Below are positions 1 to 13,300 of a stretch of 64,000 nucleotides of DNA, piece after piece. Positions within the stretch are counted from its first letter, which is position 1. Every line of letters starts with the position of its first letter. The notes below the pieces were generated by a model. That model did not search any database. It was not told the origin of the DNA and was given only the letters and a program-made list of their open reading frames with translations. Origin of the DNA: Acorus gramineus (taxonomy: Eukaryota > Streptophyta > Magnoliopsida > Acorales > Acoraceae); the NCBI GenBank assembly GCA_030737835.1, contig CM060853.1:7221819-7285818 (forward strand), in the 5' to 3' direction. The position numbers and the translations under genes are program-made.

Positions 1-1040
1 AAAAATGCTGTCTATGTGAAAAGTTTGACCGGCGCTGCCGTGAGTCTGACCCAAGGAGTCGCATCAATTTTTTTTTAATAAAAAAATTACATGCTTTTCA
101 TAAATGAATTTATTCATGTAAAAGCCAATATAACTTTATTTAATTTTAACAAACTCAGTTTTAGTCCTGTCAAATCCTTGAATTCCCCGTAAGTTTTTCT
201 TTTATTAAGAAATTATTGTTTTAGTGTATGTTATCACCCCAATTAATTAAATTTGTAATTAACCATGACTACTAGACATATTAGATTATCAAAATATCAT
301 TTTTTTCATCTAACTTTTTTTTTCTTTCATGAGCTTCTAAATTTTAAAATTTTAAAAGTATTTTGGTCGTAGAAAAAATTCAAATGACATATTTCAATTT
401 TTATACTTTGTCGGAGAATATAATTTTCAAATATTCAATTTTTTTTTAACCCCTTGTATTTTAGATATTGAAATTTTTAGAATTACCAGAACATCCCCTT
501 ATTAGCAATTTAGCATTTATTATGTATTTTTCAAGTTATTTCTATTCAAAGCCATCCGTACATGTAATTAACAAAATACATGAGTTGATTTAATAGTGTA
601 CACGTAAAATGTATTATTATATATAAAAAGTGATATAACAATGATCCCATCCTACTTAAACATGAGGTGGGGAGGGTAAGTATTTCAAGATATAAAAGGT
701 TGAGAGGAGGAGGTATGCATTTCAAAATGTAAATAACTGGATAGTGGAATTTGGGTTATTCCAAATAATGATTTCATAAACCACCTCTTAGAAGAATAAT
801 AAGAAATGAACCCCTCCTAATTTGATAATGGGATAAGTGTTGGGATGTATAAGACAATAAGTGAAGAAAAAATTGGATGGAGAATAACCTAACCTTTTGT
901 AGGAAATTAGGACAAAATGAATACAATTGCTCTATTTTGAATTAAAAATAAGAATTATTTGTTCCACTTGAATGCTAAATAACTTCTAAAGACCTTATTT
1001 TTGTCCCTATTTTCACATAACAAAATTGATATATTTTTTA
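1..1040. other. AT-rich intergenic DNA, nothing recognised
   Basis: There is no open reading frame with recognisable protein content and no splice-consistent exon. The stretch is A/T homopolymer-rich and ends in the left copy of the target duplication of the adjacent MITE. Confidence 0.6.
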
Positions 1041-1050
1041 ATTTAGATAA

Positions 1051-1585
1051 GGGAAAAATCCATATAACTCCCTGTAAACTGATTGAAATCCATATAACCC
1101 CTTGACTTTTCTTAAAATCCATATAACCCCTTGAAAACACTTAGTAAATTCAAATAACCCCTTAAAAAAAATTTACGTTTACAGATGATGAATATTTTGT
1201 TAATATTATGTTTGGTTAACCCTGGTAGAAAACACAATATACAAAAAAACCCTATAATGTGTTAAAAATGAAAAAAATCTTATATAAATGATGATTTTAC
1301 CCCTTCGGATAGAGTTTTATAATATATCCAGAGAGGGTAAAATTGTCATTTTCATATGATTTTTTGTTTTTTAATCTATTGTTGTGGTTTTTTAGTATAT
1401 TGTGTTTTCAGTCAGGGTTAACTAAACGAAATATGTGTAAAATATTCATTATCTATGAACAAAAAGTTTATTCAGGGGGTTATTTGGATTTACTAGGTGT
1501 TTTCAGGGGGTTATATGGATTTTAAAAAAAATCAAAGGGCTATATAGATTTCAATCAAATTTTAGGGGATTGTATTGATTTTTCC
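1051..1585. mobile_element. Mutator-like MITE with 10-bp target duplication
   Basis: The two halves of this 535-bp element are inverted repeats of each other. The left half carries repeated ATAACCCCTTG-type motifs, and the right half carries the complement (GGGGTTAT plus TGGATTT). The ends are GGGAAAAATC on the left and GATTTTTCC on the right. It is flanked on both sides by the identical 10-mer ATTTAGATAA (1041-1050 and 1586-1595). Long inverted repeats with a duplication of about 9-10 bp are typical of Mutator-like elements. There is no transposase, so it is non-autonomous. The family assignment is inferred from structure alone. Confidence 0.8.
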
Positions 1586-1595
1586 ATTTAGATAA

Positions 1596-4500
1596 TCAAT
1601 CATTAAAATCCTATCCCTTTATCAAACTATCTTAGATCCTGTTACTCCTTGTAATATTTGAAAATAAAAACAATATAAAATCATTTGCCTAAAAGAAAAC
1701 AATCAGTACAAGGGAAAAAAATCAACGGAAAAATCACAGGAGAGGAGAGTTGTTGCCATCACAGCCATTTTGTTCAACCAAAACAACTCTCATGTCAAGG
1801 ATGTTGACCACAACATTTTAGACAAAAGAATCCAAAACAACATGGAACAGTTCACCTTTCAACATGTGAAATAAATGTAAGGCCCCATTTAGTTTTGCTT
1901 TTTTAAAGTGCTATTCTGTTTTTAATTAAATAAAAAGTTAAAAAGTATTGTCAAACGCATTCAATTAAAAAATTACTTTTAGTTTTTAGTGCAAAAAAGT
2001 TGATTTTTTAAAAAACGAAAAAAAAATCTGCTTTCTAGAAATCAAGTCTATTTAAATCACTTTATTCAAAATCTTATTTTTTATATGTGTTTTCACTTTA
2101 TTCAAGTCTATTTTTTAGAAGTGTTTTAAATGGTCAGTGTTGATTCTTTAGTCTATTTGTTATGTGGAAAGAGGTTGAGCTCTCAAAGACTTTGCTGCAA
2201 TCAAAAACTTGGTCATGACATCAACACATTTTCATGGACATATTCTATGATCAAATTATCCAAAGAAGTTTTCAAGAAAATTCTAGAATGATTTTTTTTT
2301 TATAATGAATCACAACATTAGTAAAACCTCATATATAAATAATCACTAAATCACCCACAAGCCTTGTGCATCAAGTAGTTATGAAATATTGAAATTTGAG
2401 ATCTATGAGAAGCAAACTCGATAAAAAAAAAAAAAAAAGATGATTAATATATCTATTTTTAATAATATTTTATGCAACTATGTATAGAATATCATGAAAA
2501 AAAATGGTACTCTGAAAACAAAGATGTTTTCTACATTCTTGTCATGCAAAGATGTAATACTTTTAAATCAGTGGCACAATGAATCATTAACATGCAAAGA
2601 CAAGTTCCCACAATTCTTAAATATCACTTGTCAATGGTGTGACTATGTCCATTGTGGCCCCTCTGACAATCAAAAAATAATTGGTCAAAAGTGATTCTGT
2701 ATGAGAAATAAAAAGAAGGTTAGCCAGTGGTGATGGAAGTTCTCAATTAGGATTGAACAAACATAGTCATGGAGCAAAAGCATCTTTGACAAAGCCAATA
2801 CATTACTTTATCTACGAGGGTGGAGGTCCAAGATTTAGCAAAAAAAAATACTTATGAATAATATAAATATATAATATGATAAATTTATGACTAACATATA
2901 TGATCAAGTTCTCAAAATAATAGACAACTGTGATTGAAAGTTTTTTTTTCCCCATTTAGAGATCTCGAAAAATTTACACAATATCAAAAAATCTTAAAAT
3001 CTCATTATTTTTCATTATAAAAAATTTAAAAACTAAACATGAATGAAATAATTTATATATAAGGATACCCTTGCAGTTAAAATATAAGAAAAAAAATTTA
3101 ATCCTAACTTTCATAAAAAAAATTCAGTCTCAAAATTGCAATCATGAAAAATTAAAATAATTATAAACATCAAAAATTTAATATTGTGATTTTTTAAACC
3201 CTCAAAATAAGAGATTGAACACTCCTTGAAAAAAAACAGAAACCCATGACCAAAATTTTAAAAAATTTCACTTGATATGCATACATTAAGTCCATTTTGT
3301 AATCCTATTTGTAATTCTCATATCGGTAATGCATTATATAATTTACTATTTGATATATATTTCATTATGAAAAAAAGAAAAATATATGTATTCAGTATAT
3401 TTGAGTATATATATATATTTTTATAGAAGAATACTTGAATAGCTAGGTATACACTTTAAAAAAAATAAAAATGTGTGTAAGATGAAAGTGAAACGAAGTT
3501 GTAAATGAGGTTCAACATAACATTTTCTACTTCTTTTTTTTCTTCTTTTTTTTTTAATGATGGAGATACCTTCCGTGACTGATCTTACAGCAAAGTTGGT
3601 AAGCTATCTTTGCCTGATTGACATAATTTTTGACACAGTGCTAAGATTCGAACTCAAGACTTAACCAACATTTTCTACTTCTAAGTTCTAATGCCCACGT
3701 TACTTCAATACTCACCAACTCAGCTTTACCTTTTGTAGCTCGCAGCTTTAAAACGCGTCTTGGTATGTAAAAGCTGTATTTACATATAAGCACGTATTCT
3801 CTCCTCTCATTAGATGATGTGAGACTAAATACCCCCACTCAATCCATGGGCTTCTTGAGACTCTTAGGCCTACCATCCTCTCAATGAGCTAGGTAAACTG
3901 GTGGGGATCGTAGAAATGACTGTACGATTTATACCAATTCCATGTGAAGTGTTTTCTCACATTTGAATAGAAGAGTTAAGTTATTTGAGATGGATAACTA
4001 TATCAGTGAAATAAATTATTTTCTATTTGAATGAATTTTTAATTAATCTAGTTGCGAAATACAATAATTAAGTTTTTGTTGTTTAATTGATCATAGATAA
4101 GTCGAGAGATAAATTGTGGATAAAATATAAAAAATATGAATAAAATATCATAAAAGATAAAAAAAAATAAAATAATAATGTGATATGTGGCCCCTTGAAT
4201 GATTTTGGTTTATTATTTTTTTAAAAAAATTGACCATAAATCTTGCAGAAATCATCATGCATGCAACTTCCATGGTATAGGCCTGAGCTGTGAATTGATT
4301 CACAGGCCCACTAAAAAAGTGGTCCAACTAAATTATCAAAATTGGTTTTGACCTGGACCACAGGCAGATAAGTTTCACTAAAAGGCAATATAGAAAGGAA
4401 TCTACAAGTCTGTTTGGATGCATGGATAGAATAATGTGTACTTGGAGGACAAATAAGATCAGACATCAAGAACAGCTGTTGGAGGAAGCTCAAACAAGTT

Positions 4501-5688
4501 TTTGAATTGAATATAATCACATATGGACAGAGCAATATCACTTTATTCATGCCTGGAAAAAAATAAAGAGAAAGTGATGATGATGATGATGATGATGATT
4601 CAAATTCCTGCATGTTGATATCTTCTCAGGATCATGATTAGAGAAAAAAATAAATGAGGATGAGCTTCTGACATATCAGTTTTATGAAATGAGGCATGCA
4701 GGCTTACATTATGGTGGGCAATGATCTCGCCAGCTGATGCTTTTAAAGGAAAAATGTTAAAGGAAACCATTTCTGACATATTTAAATAATTTTTTTCTGA
4801 AAGATATATGCTAATATAATGGAGTACATATTTTCATAAAGTTCATATTCGAACGAACTAGATACATACGTTCTTGCATTTTTTTTTTCTAATGGAGTAT
4901 ATACATACTTAACCTAGTTTATATTTTATTAGAGATTTCATTTACTTGATAGATGACTAGAATGACTACAGGGATGACTGAGCATAGCAGCACCCCTTTA
5001 TAAAAGGGGCTGTTTGGAATGCAAGATTGTTCTCTGATAAATCCAAATGCAAGTCTGTTTGGAAGCAATTTTTGCTTTTTTTTGTTAAATAGTTTTTCCC
5101 TGAAAGATGTTTTCAATCAACTTTTTCATAAAAACCTTTTTTCCTAACTTTTACCACATAAAAACAAAAATTTGAAACTAAAAACCAAAACTTTGATTAA
5201 GTCGGCAAACACCTCCCGGCCTCCTTGAAACCATGGGAGCACCATTATTAAAAAAAAAAAAAAACAGCAGCCAAAACTAGCAAACCCATTTAGAACTGAT
5301 TTGCTTGATCAAAATCAATTTAACAATTAGTTCCAAACATGGCCATTAATATGATGTACACTAGGAGCATTTTTGGAACCTGCGGAGACATATATTCTTC
5401 TATATTTATGTATATGTAATGTCTCTCTCCCTCTCTCTTTCTCTCCCTCTCTCTAACATTCAGGTTTCAGTCATCCATCATCATCACAGCATTACAATTC
5501 CACTGTGATTATCGCTAGTATAATATAATATGCAACCAATTCATTACATGTGTGTGTGTATATGTGTATATAAACACATTTGTTTTTTCTACATGTGAAT
5601 GAATCAACATGAGTAACTGTATCAATGATTAAAGGTGAGACTATAAAAAACTCAGCAACAACGCGTGCCAAGACAAAAGTGCCGACTT
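1596..5688. other. Intergenic DNA, no gene recognised
   Basis: Only short spurious ORFs are present. It includes a TGA/ATG trinucleotide microsatellite near 4575-4602 and a CT-rich tract near 5420-5455. Around 3640-3850 there is GC-richer sequence that may be an old repeat fragment, but I could not define its ends. Confidence 0.5.
4575..4602. repeat. (TGA)n microsatellite
   Basis: About nine uninterrupted TGA triplets lie in non-coding sequence. Confidence 0.9.
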
Positions 5689-8600
5689 TCAGCGCATGTC
5701 GACGAGTGGTGGAGCGTCCTCCTGCATCATGGCACCCTTAAATGGCTCTCTTGTAATGGTCTTTGGCGGTTCATTCCCATCGATGGATGGTTGTATGAAG
5801 AGACTGAATACTATATTGTTGAAGACTGTCAGAAGTAAGAGCGCCACTGCAGTATACGCAACATATGAGCCGGATATTTCAGGCATCTCTCGAGTCCGGA
5901 AACCTGTCGTCTGGTCTCTGTCCAATTTGGGAGCTGAAAGAGAACAGATACAAAGATCAGATGTAAACAAAATGTGAAATACAAGGTGTTAAAAGAGATC
6001 TCAGGTTTTATAAGAATACGTAACTTGTAATCTACCCAGATACGAAAAGTTAAAACATATCCAACCCAGGTGTTAATTATATGCTAGCAAGTCTTTTGAG
6101 AAATAAAATTCTAAAGCGCACACAGCCCATAATATGTTAGTCATCATGATTATTCTGGACCATATGACATTAGCAGTTATGTATGCATTACTGGTATGAA
6201 GTGATCCTAATTAGGTTGGTAATGGTCCAGCCAACAGCAATTCACTTTAGTTTGCCCCTGCAGAGTTGCAAAAACTAGAACCAATTCATGTTTATAGACA
6301 AGGTCCTATAGAGGTGTAAAACGGGTCAAGCCAGCCCAACATGGCATGGGCTTGGCCTGTTTAAATGTGGTGCAATGCATGGCGCATGCTGGCACAGCAC
6401 AACACAACTTTGGGTGTGCCACAACCTCCTCCTCTTCCCTCTTCCCTCCTTCCTCCTTCCCTACCCCCCTCTCTGCCTCCCTCCTCCTCATCCAGGCCCA
6501 CCTCGGCCTGGTTTACACCTCTATGGTCCTGACACCCATTAGGTACTTAGGTTTCATCTGAAACACTTTCCACTACAGCAAAGCCATCTCTGTGTCTAGA
6601 GAACAATTGAGGATCCATATCTTACATCTTTTGCTGTTTGCATTTTGGTATTTCCATTTACAGTTGAGCTTGGAACACAAGCATAAATGGAGTGCTCTGC
6701 TTTACTTTGGAATGATCATTCACTTGATCATGGATAGTTTTTTTTATTAATTTATTCCTGATCAAAGCCCAAAAAGATGTTAGATTGCCCCTTTGCCCAT
6801 TTCTAAATAGGCCAAAGGGAATTGGACCTTAACCATCATTTTGTTTTTCATTTTATTATATGGTATTTCCTCATGGGTTGAGAGTTGAGACCAAAGGCTA
6901 TATTGATCATGCCTGATTTTTAATCTAAGTTGCAGTGGTTGTCTCATTGATATATTCTATCAGAAGTCAAATGGTCCAAAATTTAAGATATAATCAAATA
7001 AAAAAGGGAATGCAATGAAAATAGGGCTTAGAAAAGTTTAGGAGGAAAACTATGGATAGAGCTCTTTCTATTCAAAGATTGGCTCCATGCCAAGAAAGCA
7101 AAGGAGCTCCATTTTCTCGAAGTCACATTATGTTCCAAGCACCCACCATATATGTACATATTGAAAAAAGATCGGCTTCACGCCAAGAAATCTCTTTATA
7201 CTGATTCCTAGTTTTGTTTATTCACCTTCCAGATCACTCGCCTCCTTTTTGTTTGAGGGGCGACATTATTATTATGAAGATCCAATCTTTCTTGTTTTTT
7301 TGAGAAAAAAAAGGAATTACAAAAACCCACACATAAAAAGGGAATCATAAATGGAATTTTGAGTATGATTATGCTTTCAGGGAACAATAGTAACACAATC
7401 TAAGAAATTTGTCTTTCAAGTGATCTGAGTTTCATTTATTTCAAATAACCCCTTGGTTCTAAACGAATTGGACTGGCTTTACAAATTATACCACACCAAA
7501 TTTTTTGTGAAATGTCAACTCATTATCTTCTACGCTTTGCTAACTACTTCCTCCAAAGTCTTCTTACACGTTGACCATCTTAGGTACTCTATTTAGCCAA
7601 CTTTCATAAATTATACAATAATACACATACTTCATACATATAAACCTATGGGCTGAACGAGCACGTGGAAACTTCAAACACAAGACATAAAGAAATTGAT
7701 CCCCATGTAAACAATCAAATCATGCATCACAGGGTTGGCCATATACACATTGAACAACTTGAGGTTTTGATAAATTTATCTTTGGAAAATGGGATATTAT
7801 GTAACACAAGCAACATCTTTGATCTTGTATCCCATGTTTAAATTCATCCAATAAGAAGATGGTCGTTAGTCGTTTGTTGTTCCCTCTCTCCCTCCCTCTC
7901 CCTCTTGCCTACTTTTTTCTACACTACCATTAATTCTTTGATAACATTGTGATGGGTTTTTGCGTTCCAATTTATCGTAAGAAGACTTTGCCACAAACAA
8001 TGTTTCATTGACATAAATTATGAGGGCATTGCCAAAAGCAAGAAAGCAACACCAACTTTTGTCATGATGTGACAGATGGAAAACTAAATCAACCTTTCGA
8101 GTTATAACACTAGCTTACACATATATAAAATTCTAATGCTATCACACACAGTGTTATCATAAAACCTCCCTGAAAGACCTACCTTCAAGCGTGGCGTGGG
8201 TGGCATTAATGTTGAGGAAAGAAAACAAGAAAAGAAAAATGTTAGGGACAATCATTCCTGTAACAACTTTTGTAATCTCAATATGTTCTTTTTTGAATGT
8301 ATAAACTTTTTTTAATGAAAAAACTCGGCATCATTTCTCGATTTGTGCATGCCAACCTTGCACAAGGGTCATGCTAATCTTCTTTGTATCATTCCAATTT
8401 ATCACATAAACATATATTTGTCTAATGAAATACATACCTATACCGAAAAATGAAATACATAATCCAGTGAATTGATGCATACCTTTTTGCATTTCCCCTA
8501 ATCCTTGACCATGTTGTCTAGGCCTGACCAAGTTGTTAAACAACTTTTCTACTCCAAAATTGCCCAAATTTTATATCTGAATTCTAAACAAAATATACAC

Positions 8601-8984
8601 ATTTATGAAAAGGGTTCCCAAATTCGGCCAAAAGATTCAACTTTTGGGACCAAAACTCAACTGGGTATCCTCATATCACAATCAACCAACCAAATTAAGC
8701 AACAAAAAAGCCTTCTTTTGTGTGCGCGTGTGTGTGTGAGAGAGAGTACCCATCGTCGTCGGAGTGACCCTCCTCTTCTCGGAGGCGAGCGACTGAAGCT
8801 GCTCGTCGAGCCTCTCCAAAGCCTCCCTCGCCTTGTCCCTGTCGATCTCGAACCGCTGCTGCTCCTCGTTCACCGCACGAAGAGGTCTGCTCACTCTCCT
8901 CCGCAGCTTCAGAGTGGGAGATTTGGTGGAGAAGACGAGAGGAGCAGAACAAGAAGAAGCGCTGAAGCAGAACAGCATCACCAC
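5689..8984 (-). CDS. Small plastid-type membrane protein of unknown function
   Basis: I join two exons, 8984-8750 and 5933-5689, giving 159 residues. Exon 1 ends after one base of a codon (G, then GTACTC donor) and exon 2 starts after a TTCTCTTTCAG acceptor with two bases, so the phase fits. The N-terminus is rich in Ser, Lys and Arg (SASSCSAP, then LRRRVSRPLRA) and looks like a plastid transit peptide. Next comes a charged helix (about residues 40-70, EIDRDKAREALERLDEQ) likely to form a coiled coil. Then a MPEISGSYVAYTA motif leads into one hydrophobic segment of about 22 residues, followed by a short acidic/proline tail. I infer a plastid membrane protein from the targeting and membrane segments; the family is not named and no function is assigned. 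The 2.8-kb intron carries a MITE and a U6-like sequence. A further small exon inside it cannot be excluded. Confidence 0.72.
6309..6523. mobile_element. hAT-type MITE in the intron
   Basis: The terminal inverted repeats are TAGAGGTGTAAA on the left and TTTACACCTCTA on the right, exact over 12 bp. The flanking 8-mers AGGTCCTA (6301-6308) and TGGTCCTG (6524-6531) agree at six of eight positions, consistent with an aged hAT-style 8-bp duplication. The interior is a CT-rich tract and has no coding capacity. Confidence 0.7.
8318..8404 (-). ncRNA. U6 snRNA-derived sequence, probable pseudogene
   Basis: The reverse complement contains the U6 core: AATTGGAATGATACAAAGA, then AGATTAGCATGACCC, GCAAGG and GCACAAATCGAGAAATG, ending in a T run. 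These match the conserved U6 order, including the ACAGAGA-box region (here ACAAAGA) and AGATTAGCATG. The 5' stem-loop of U6 is missing, and several core bases differ (for example CTTGTGCAAGG where CCTGCGCAAGG is usual). I therefore read it as a truncated, diverged copy within the intron of the small plastid-protein gene, in the same orientation as that gene. Confidence 0.75.
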
Positions 8985-10341
8985 ACAATCCGATCGTTCC
9001 GATTCCTTTTTTGGTTTTTTTTTTGCTTCCCTTTCGAAGTTTTGATGGCAGTCTAGTTAATCTTGACCGCCCATTTGCAAATATGGTTTGAGAATTAAAT
9101 TACTATTAGATTTATAATTATTTTAATATGAATAAAGATAAAATAATTTTATTTTTAGTTGTGTTTTGAATTATGTTTATTGAAAAACGTAATAATAAAA
9201 ATTTTGTTGTTTAGATAAAATATGAATAAAGATTTATAAAAGATAAAAAAATAATACATTTGATTTAACAGGTGATTTATAAGATGCGATGATGTTGATT
9301 TGACAGTAGACTCACATATTCTTTTGATTTAAATCACTTGAAATAACTTAATTCTAATGAGTAGATGTAATCCATGTACACTTTATACTTGTTAATTCTG
9401 ACATACAGATTCTTATTTATTCTAGTCATCCAAACATCCATAATGAGATTATTTCAACTAATTTCAATTTATTCTGGACTTATTTTCGAACCAGACATGG
9501 GTTTTTTTTTTTTAAGTCTTTGAACATGTTTTTAGGTTTGAAAACAAAAGTTTGAAAATGAGCTTCTCATTTATTAATCCATGATAAAATATTCTCAAGT
9601 AAAACTGTCTTGAGTGAAAGTGTGTCTGATTATGCGATTGCACAACTTTTATATTTGTAGGAAGCTACATTTATAATCGTGCAACCAAATAGTTTTACTC
9701 CTGCAAACAGATTTCAGACAAATAATGCACAAAAGTTAAAGTTAAGAGATATGAGCTTCCTACAAAATTAGTTTTAAAATCCAGATTCTTACATAATTAC
9801 TTCTGCAATCGCACCGTCAGCCTTTTTTCATAAAAACTATTTCATTGCCTTTTATAAGATGAAGATCAAAATCCAAAAATTAAATGCTACAAAAAAATAA
9901 AAATAAAATCGAACCTGATTCAAAACCAATTTGAGACAATTCACATTTGCCTGTTTAGATAATGATTTTGGCATTTTATAGTTCCGATAATGTTATTCGA
10001 TAATGTTATTCATGCATCCAAACAGAACTGTGTCCATCAGCATTGCTTCAAACAACAATGCCTGTATTACAACCCTATAAGTTCTCCAGTATAAAAAATA
10101 GCTGATCCTCAGAAACTCCACTACAAAGAGTGATTATACAACACCCCTGCTCAGGAGGAAAAATAAGTTTTCAAGTATATAATAAATACCTATGACTTCC
10201 ATATTTTTTCTGTGAGGTTTCTATTTCCGATCACCCATACAAGGAAAAACTCCTTGGAGTAAAAATGGTGAACTACATCTATATACTGGTAAATTTTAAC
10301 GGGATGAACACAAAAAAAGGTTCTCGAGTTTCTGGGAGAGC
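8985..10341. other. Intergenic DNA between two minus-strand genes
   Basis: It covers the promoter and 5' UTR of the small plastid-protein gene and the 3' flank of the TypA gene. It is AT-rich and contains old repeat-like segments (for example CATCCAAACA motifs near 9428 and 10014) that I cannot bound. No coding exon is seen. Confidence 0.5.
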
Positions 10342-13300
10342 TCATCTTCCTTTCTTGGTGGTCTTTGGGTTCTTGCACATTCGGATGCTCGACGGGGTGA
10401 CCTCCAGGAGCTCGTCCTCTTGAATGTACTCTATGCAGTCGTCCAGGCTATAATCCAAGGGCGTGTCGAGTACCACTGCATGAGTGACAATAATTCATTG
10501 CCAAAGTTAGGCCTTGATTCAATATATATAAATGGTTTTCTGTATTGCATTCCGATTTCTGGATATCAAGGAAGATATGCAAATAGATGAGTTGCCCACA
10601 AGGTCCAAATATTGATTGAATAGGGGTGCAGGTATCCATCTTTTGTGCACATGAATTCTCACGGGTAACAGTAGTGGAGGCATTAAAGTGATGTATCTGG
10701 GCTATACATATTTTTTTTGGAGTTAAGGTCTTTCATACCATTGAAAGGCAACCATTAAGTTCTGTGAGGGGGAGTCAGGTTTTTCTTTCTCTTCTCTACT
10801 TTGACTATATTTCAACAATCAATATGTTTCTAAGTGGGATAAACCGAAAAATTAGGCACTCACCCGTCTGTTCTTTGTTAGAGCGTACATTTGTTGCAGC
10901 CTTCTTCTTGCACACATTAAGAGATAAATCGCCGGGGCGTTGATGGATGCCTACTATTTGACCTTTATATACTTCAACGCCGGGGCTAACAAACATTTGG
11001 CCTCTGTCTTGAGAGTTAAAAAGTGCATAGGAAGTAGTGGTTCCATTCTCAAAAGCAACCTGTGCATCAATTGTATGAATATTCTTTAGTTGAGATTCAT
11101 ACAAGGAACTGTGTTGAAGCACATGAAATTTGGAAAAAGTGAACTTTTACCAAGGATCCTAGATCTCGGGTGCTAATATCTCCGGCCCAGGGTTCGTAGC
11201 TGTCGAACACTGTGTTGAGAACTGCTGTGCCTCGCGAAGCTGTTAGGATTGCATTCCGCAAACCAAGAAGGCCACGGGTGGGCATCTTATATTTGACAAT
11301 TGATGTTCCCTCTGATCTGTAATTCGCAATTCAAGAATTAAAGATTACTAACAAAATATTGAATCATTATTCCAGAAGGATGTTCGAATATTATATAAAA
11401 ATGAGATAAGGTGTGTGCATAGTGTGTACATATGTTATATATAGTTTCATAATGTGTAGCCCAATAATTCATCAGACACAAAATCTAACAAAAGTAAGAG
11501 ACAAGACACCAACACACGCAGATTTTTAGAATGTCAAATTTAAAACCTCAAAGCATGATGAAGGATGGATTGGGGGGGGGGGTGTGGGCTCATACCATTT
11601 GACGATAATTTAAAATTCCATAACATGTCTGTGTAATATATCAAACTTTGAAACAAATACTTTTGCATAATTTAAATAAAAGATAAAGACATTTTTTTTC
11701 TGGCTTTCCATATATTCTTTTCAAATATATTATCTCATTTTGTTCTACACAGAAGGTTGGACAAGAAAAGATGCAAGAAGAAGAAAGTCTACAGACCCAG
11801 CCTGCATGTCAAACATTTGTCCCCGCCTCCTTCCAAGAAGTTCGACAACAGAGCCCATATGTTCTTCTGGTACCTCCACTGTAGCAATCTGCATTAGTGT
11901 TATACAATCAGAAAATATTCGGGACTGGAAAAAAATGGACCATCTTTGAAAGAACTGACTCCAATGGAACTCATGCAATGCTTCTAAACATATGTAATTA
12001 ATAAATAAATTGCAAGCTTACTACTAAGAGAATTTTCAATATCAAGTTGTTACAAAGGACTTTAATAACTTTATTTAATTCAAACATCACCTCAAATGGC
12101 TCCAGCAATTTATCGTTCACTCTTTTATTTATAACCTTAGGAGGCCCCACCATAAACTCGTATCCTTCCCTTCTCCTGAGAAAAATGAGAGGATAAATGC
12201 GCTGAGGATATCTGTTTAAGTATAGAAAAAAAAGTAACATCATAATGTGCAGACTTACATGTTTTCTATGAGAATTGTGATATGCAGTGTACCCCTCCCA
12301 CTAACAATAAAGGTATCTGCTGTTTCACCATCCTCAATTTTCATAGCTAAATTCCTCTCTACCTCACGGTACAGACGATCTCGAAGGTTTCGACTGGTCA
12401 CATACTTCCCCTGGAAAAGAATAACAAAAAAATGAAGCCAGATCTCAATACAAAAAAATGATACTATTCATGAAGATGAGCTGATTGGGCACATATTGGC
12501 AATTATAAAAACACAATCCAAATTATAGGTTGATGGCTGTGAATCTGTATGAAAATGTAGATGTATTAACTGCCATTTGTTCACGTGGATGCAGACGGAG
12601 GCAGGCATATGTTCAGGCAAATGGTAAACTTGTATAATCAAATAGTTTTTACTTCCGCAAGTGCGAAGATACTAGGAAAGTGATTTCTCATAGGAGGAAT
12701 TTCTTATAGAAGTTCTTCTGGGTGGCTTTCACTTCCCATAGAAGAAAATTGTGGCGGAGTCCAATTAAGGACATTATTTACATTTCAAAATCTTTCAGGA
12801 AATCCTTGTCCATTCAATTCTGAAGGACATATAAAAATGATCGTCGGATATGGGTCCAACATCTTAAGAAGCCAATGAAAAAGAGAGAAGTTAGAATCTA
12901 AGGGTTCCAACATCTAATGAAGCTCTACAAAATAGGACAAAAGGAAGAAAGAAGAAATATAATGAAAATAAAATGGAGGAAAGGGAGGAGATGAAGAAAG
13001 AGGAGAAGCTAGATGTAGTGTATCATATTGTATGGATGCTACACATTCATAACCTGCAGCATGAGACTATTATATGATACACCTCATGCAAATATTTACA
13101 AAAATAAGGTATAGAGAACATGGAGAATGAGCACCCTAGTAGCTCTATGACTGGATCAGAATCTGGCAGGTGTGATACAACAGCACCTCCGCTGTGATAA
13201 TATATTTAGGTTCATCAACAAGCTTCCACTTAAATAAGCCAGAATTTTCAGAAATACAATGGGTAAAGAACTAAAGATTTAGCAGATTTGTTTCTTCCAA

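Noticed and set aside
3640..3850. GC-richer segment with AAACGCGTCTTGG and GTGAGACTAAATACCCCC
   Set aside because: It faintly resembles a widespread plant repeat, but I could not define ends, orientation or a coding function.
8505..9056. 183-residue plus-strand ORF
   Set aside because: It is the antisense of exon 1 of the small plastid-protein gene and its leader; the minus-strand frame has the transit peptide, coiled coil and a phase-correct splice.
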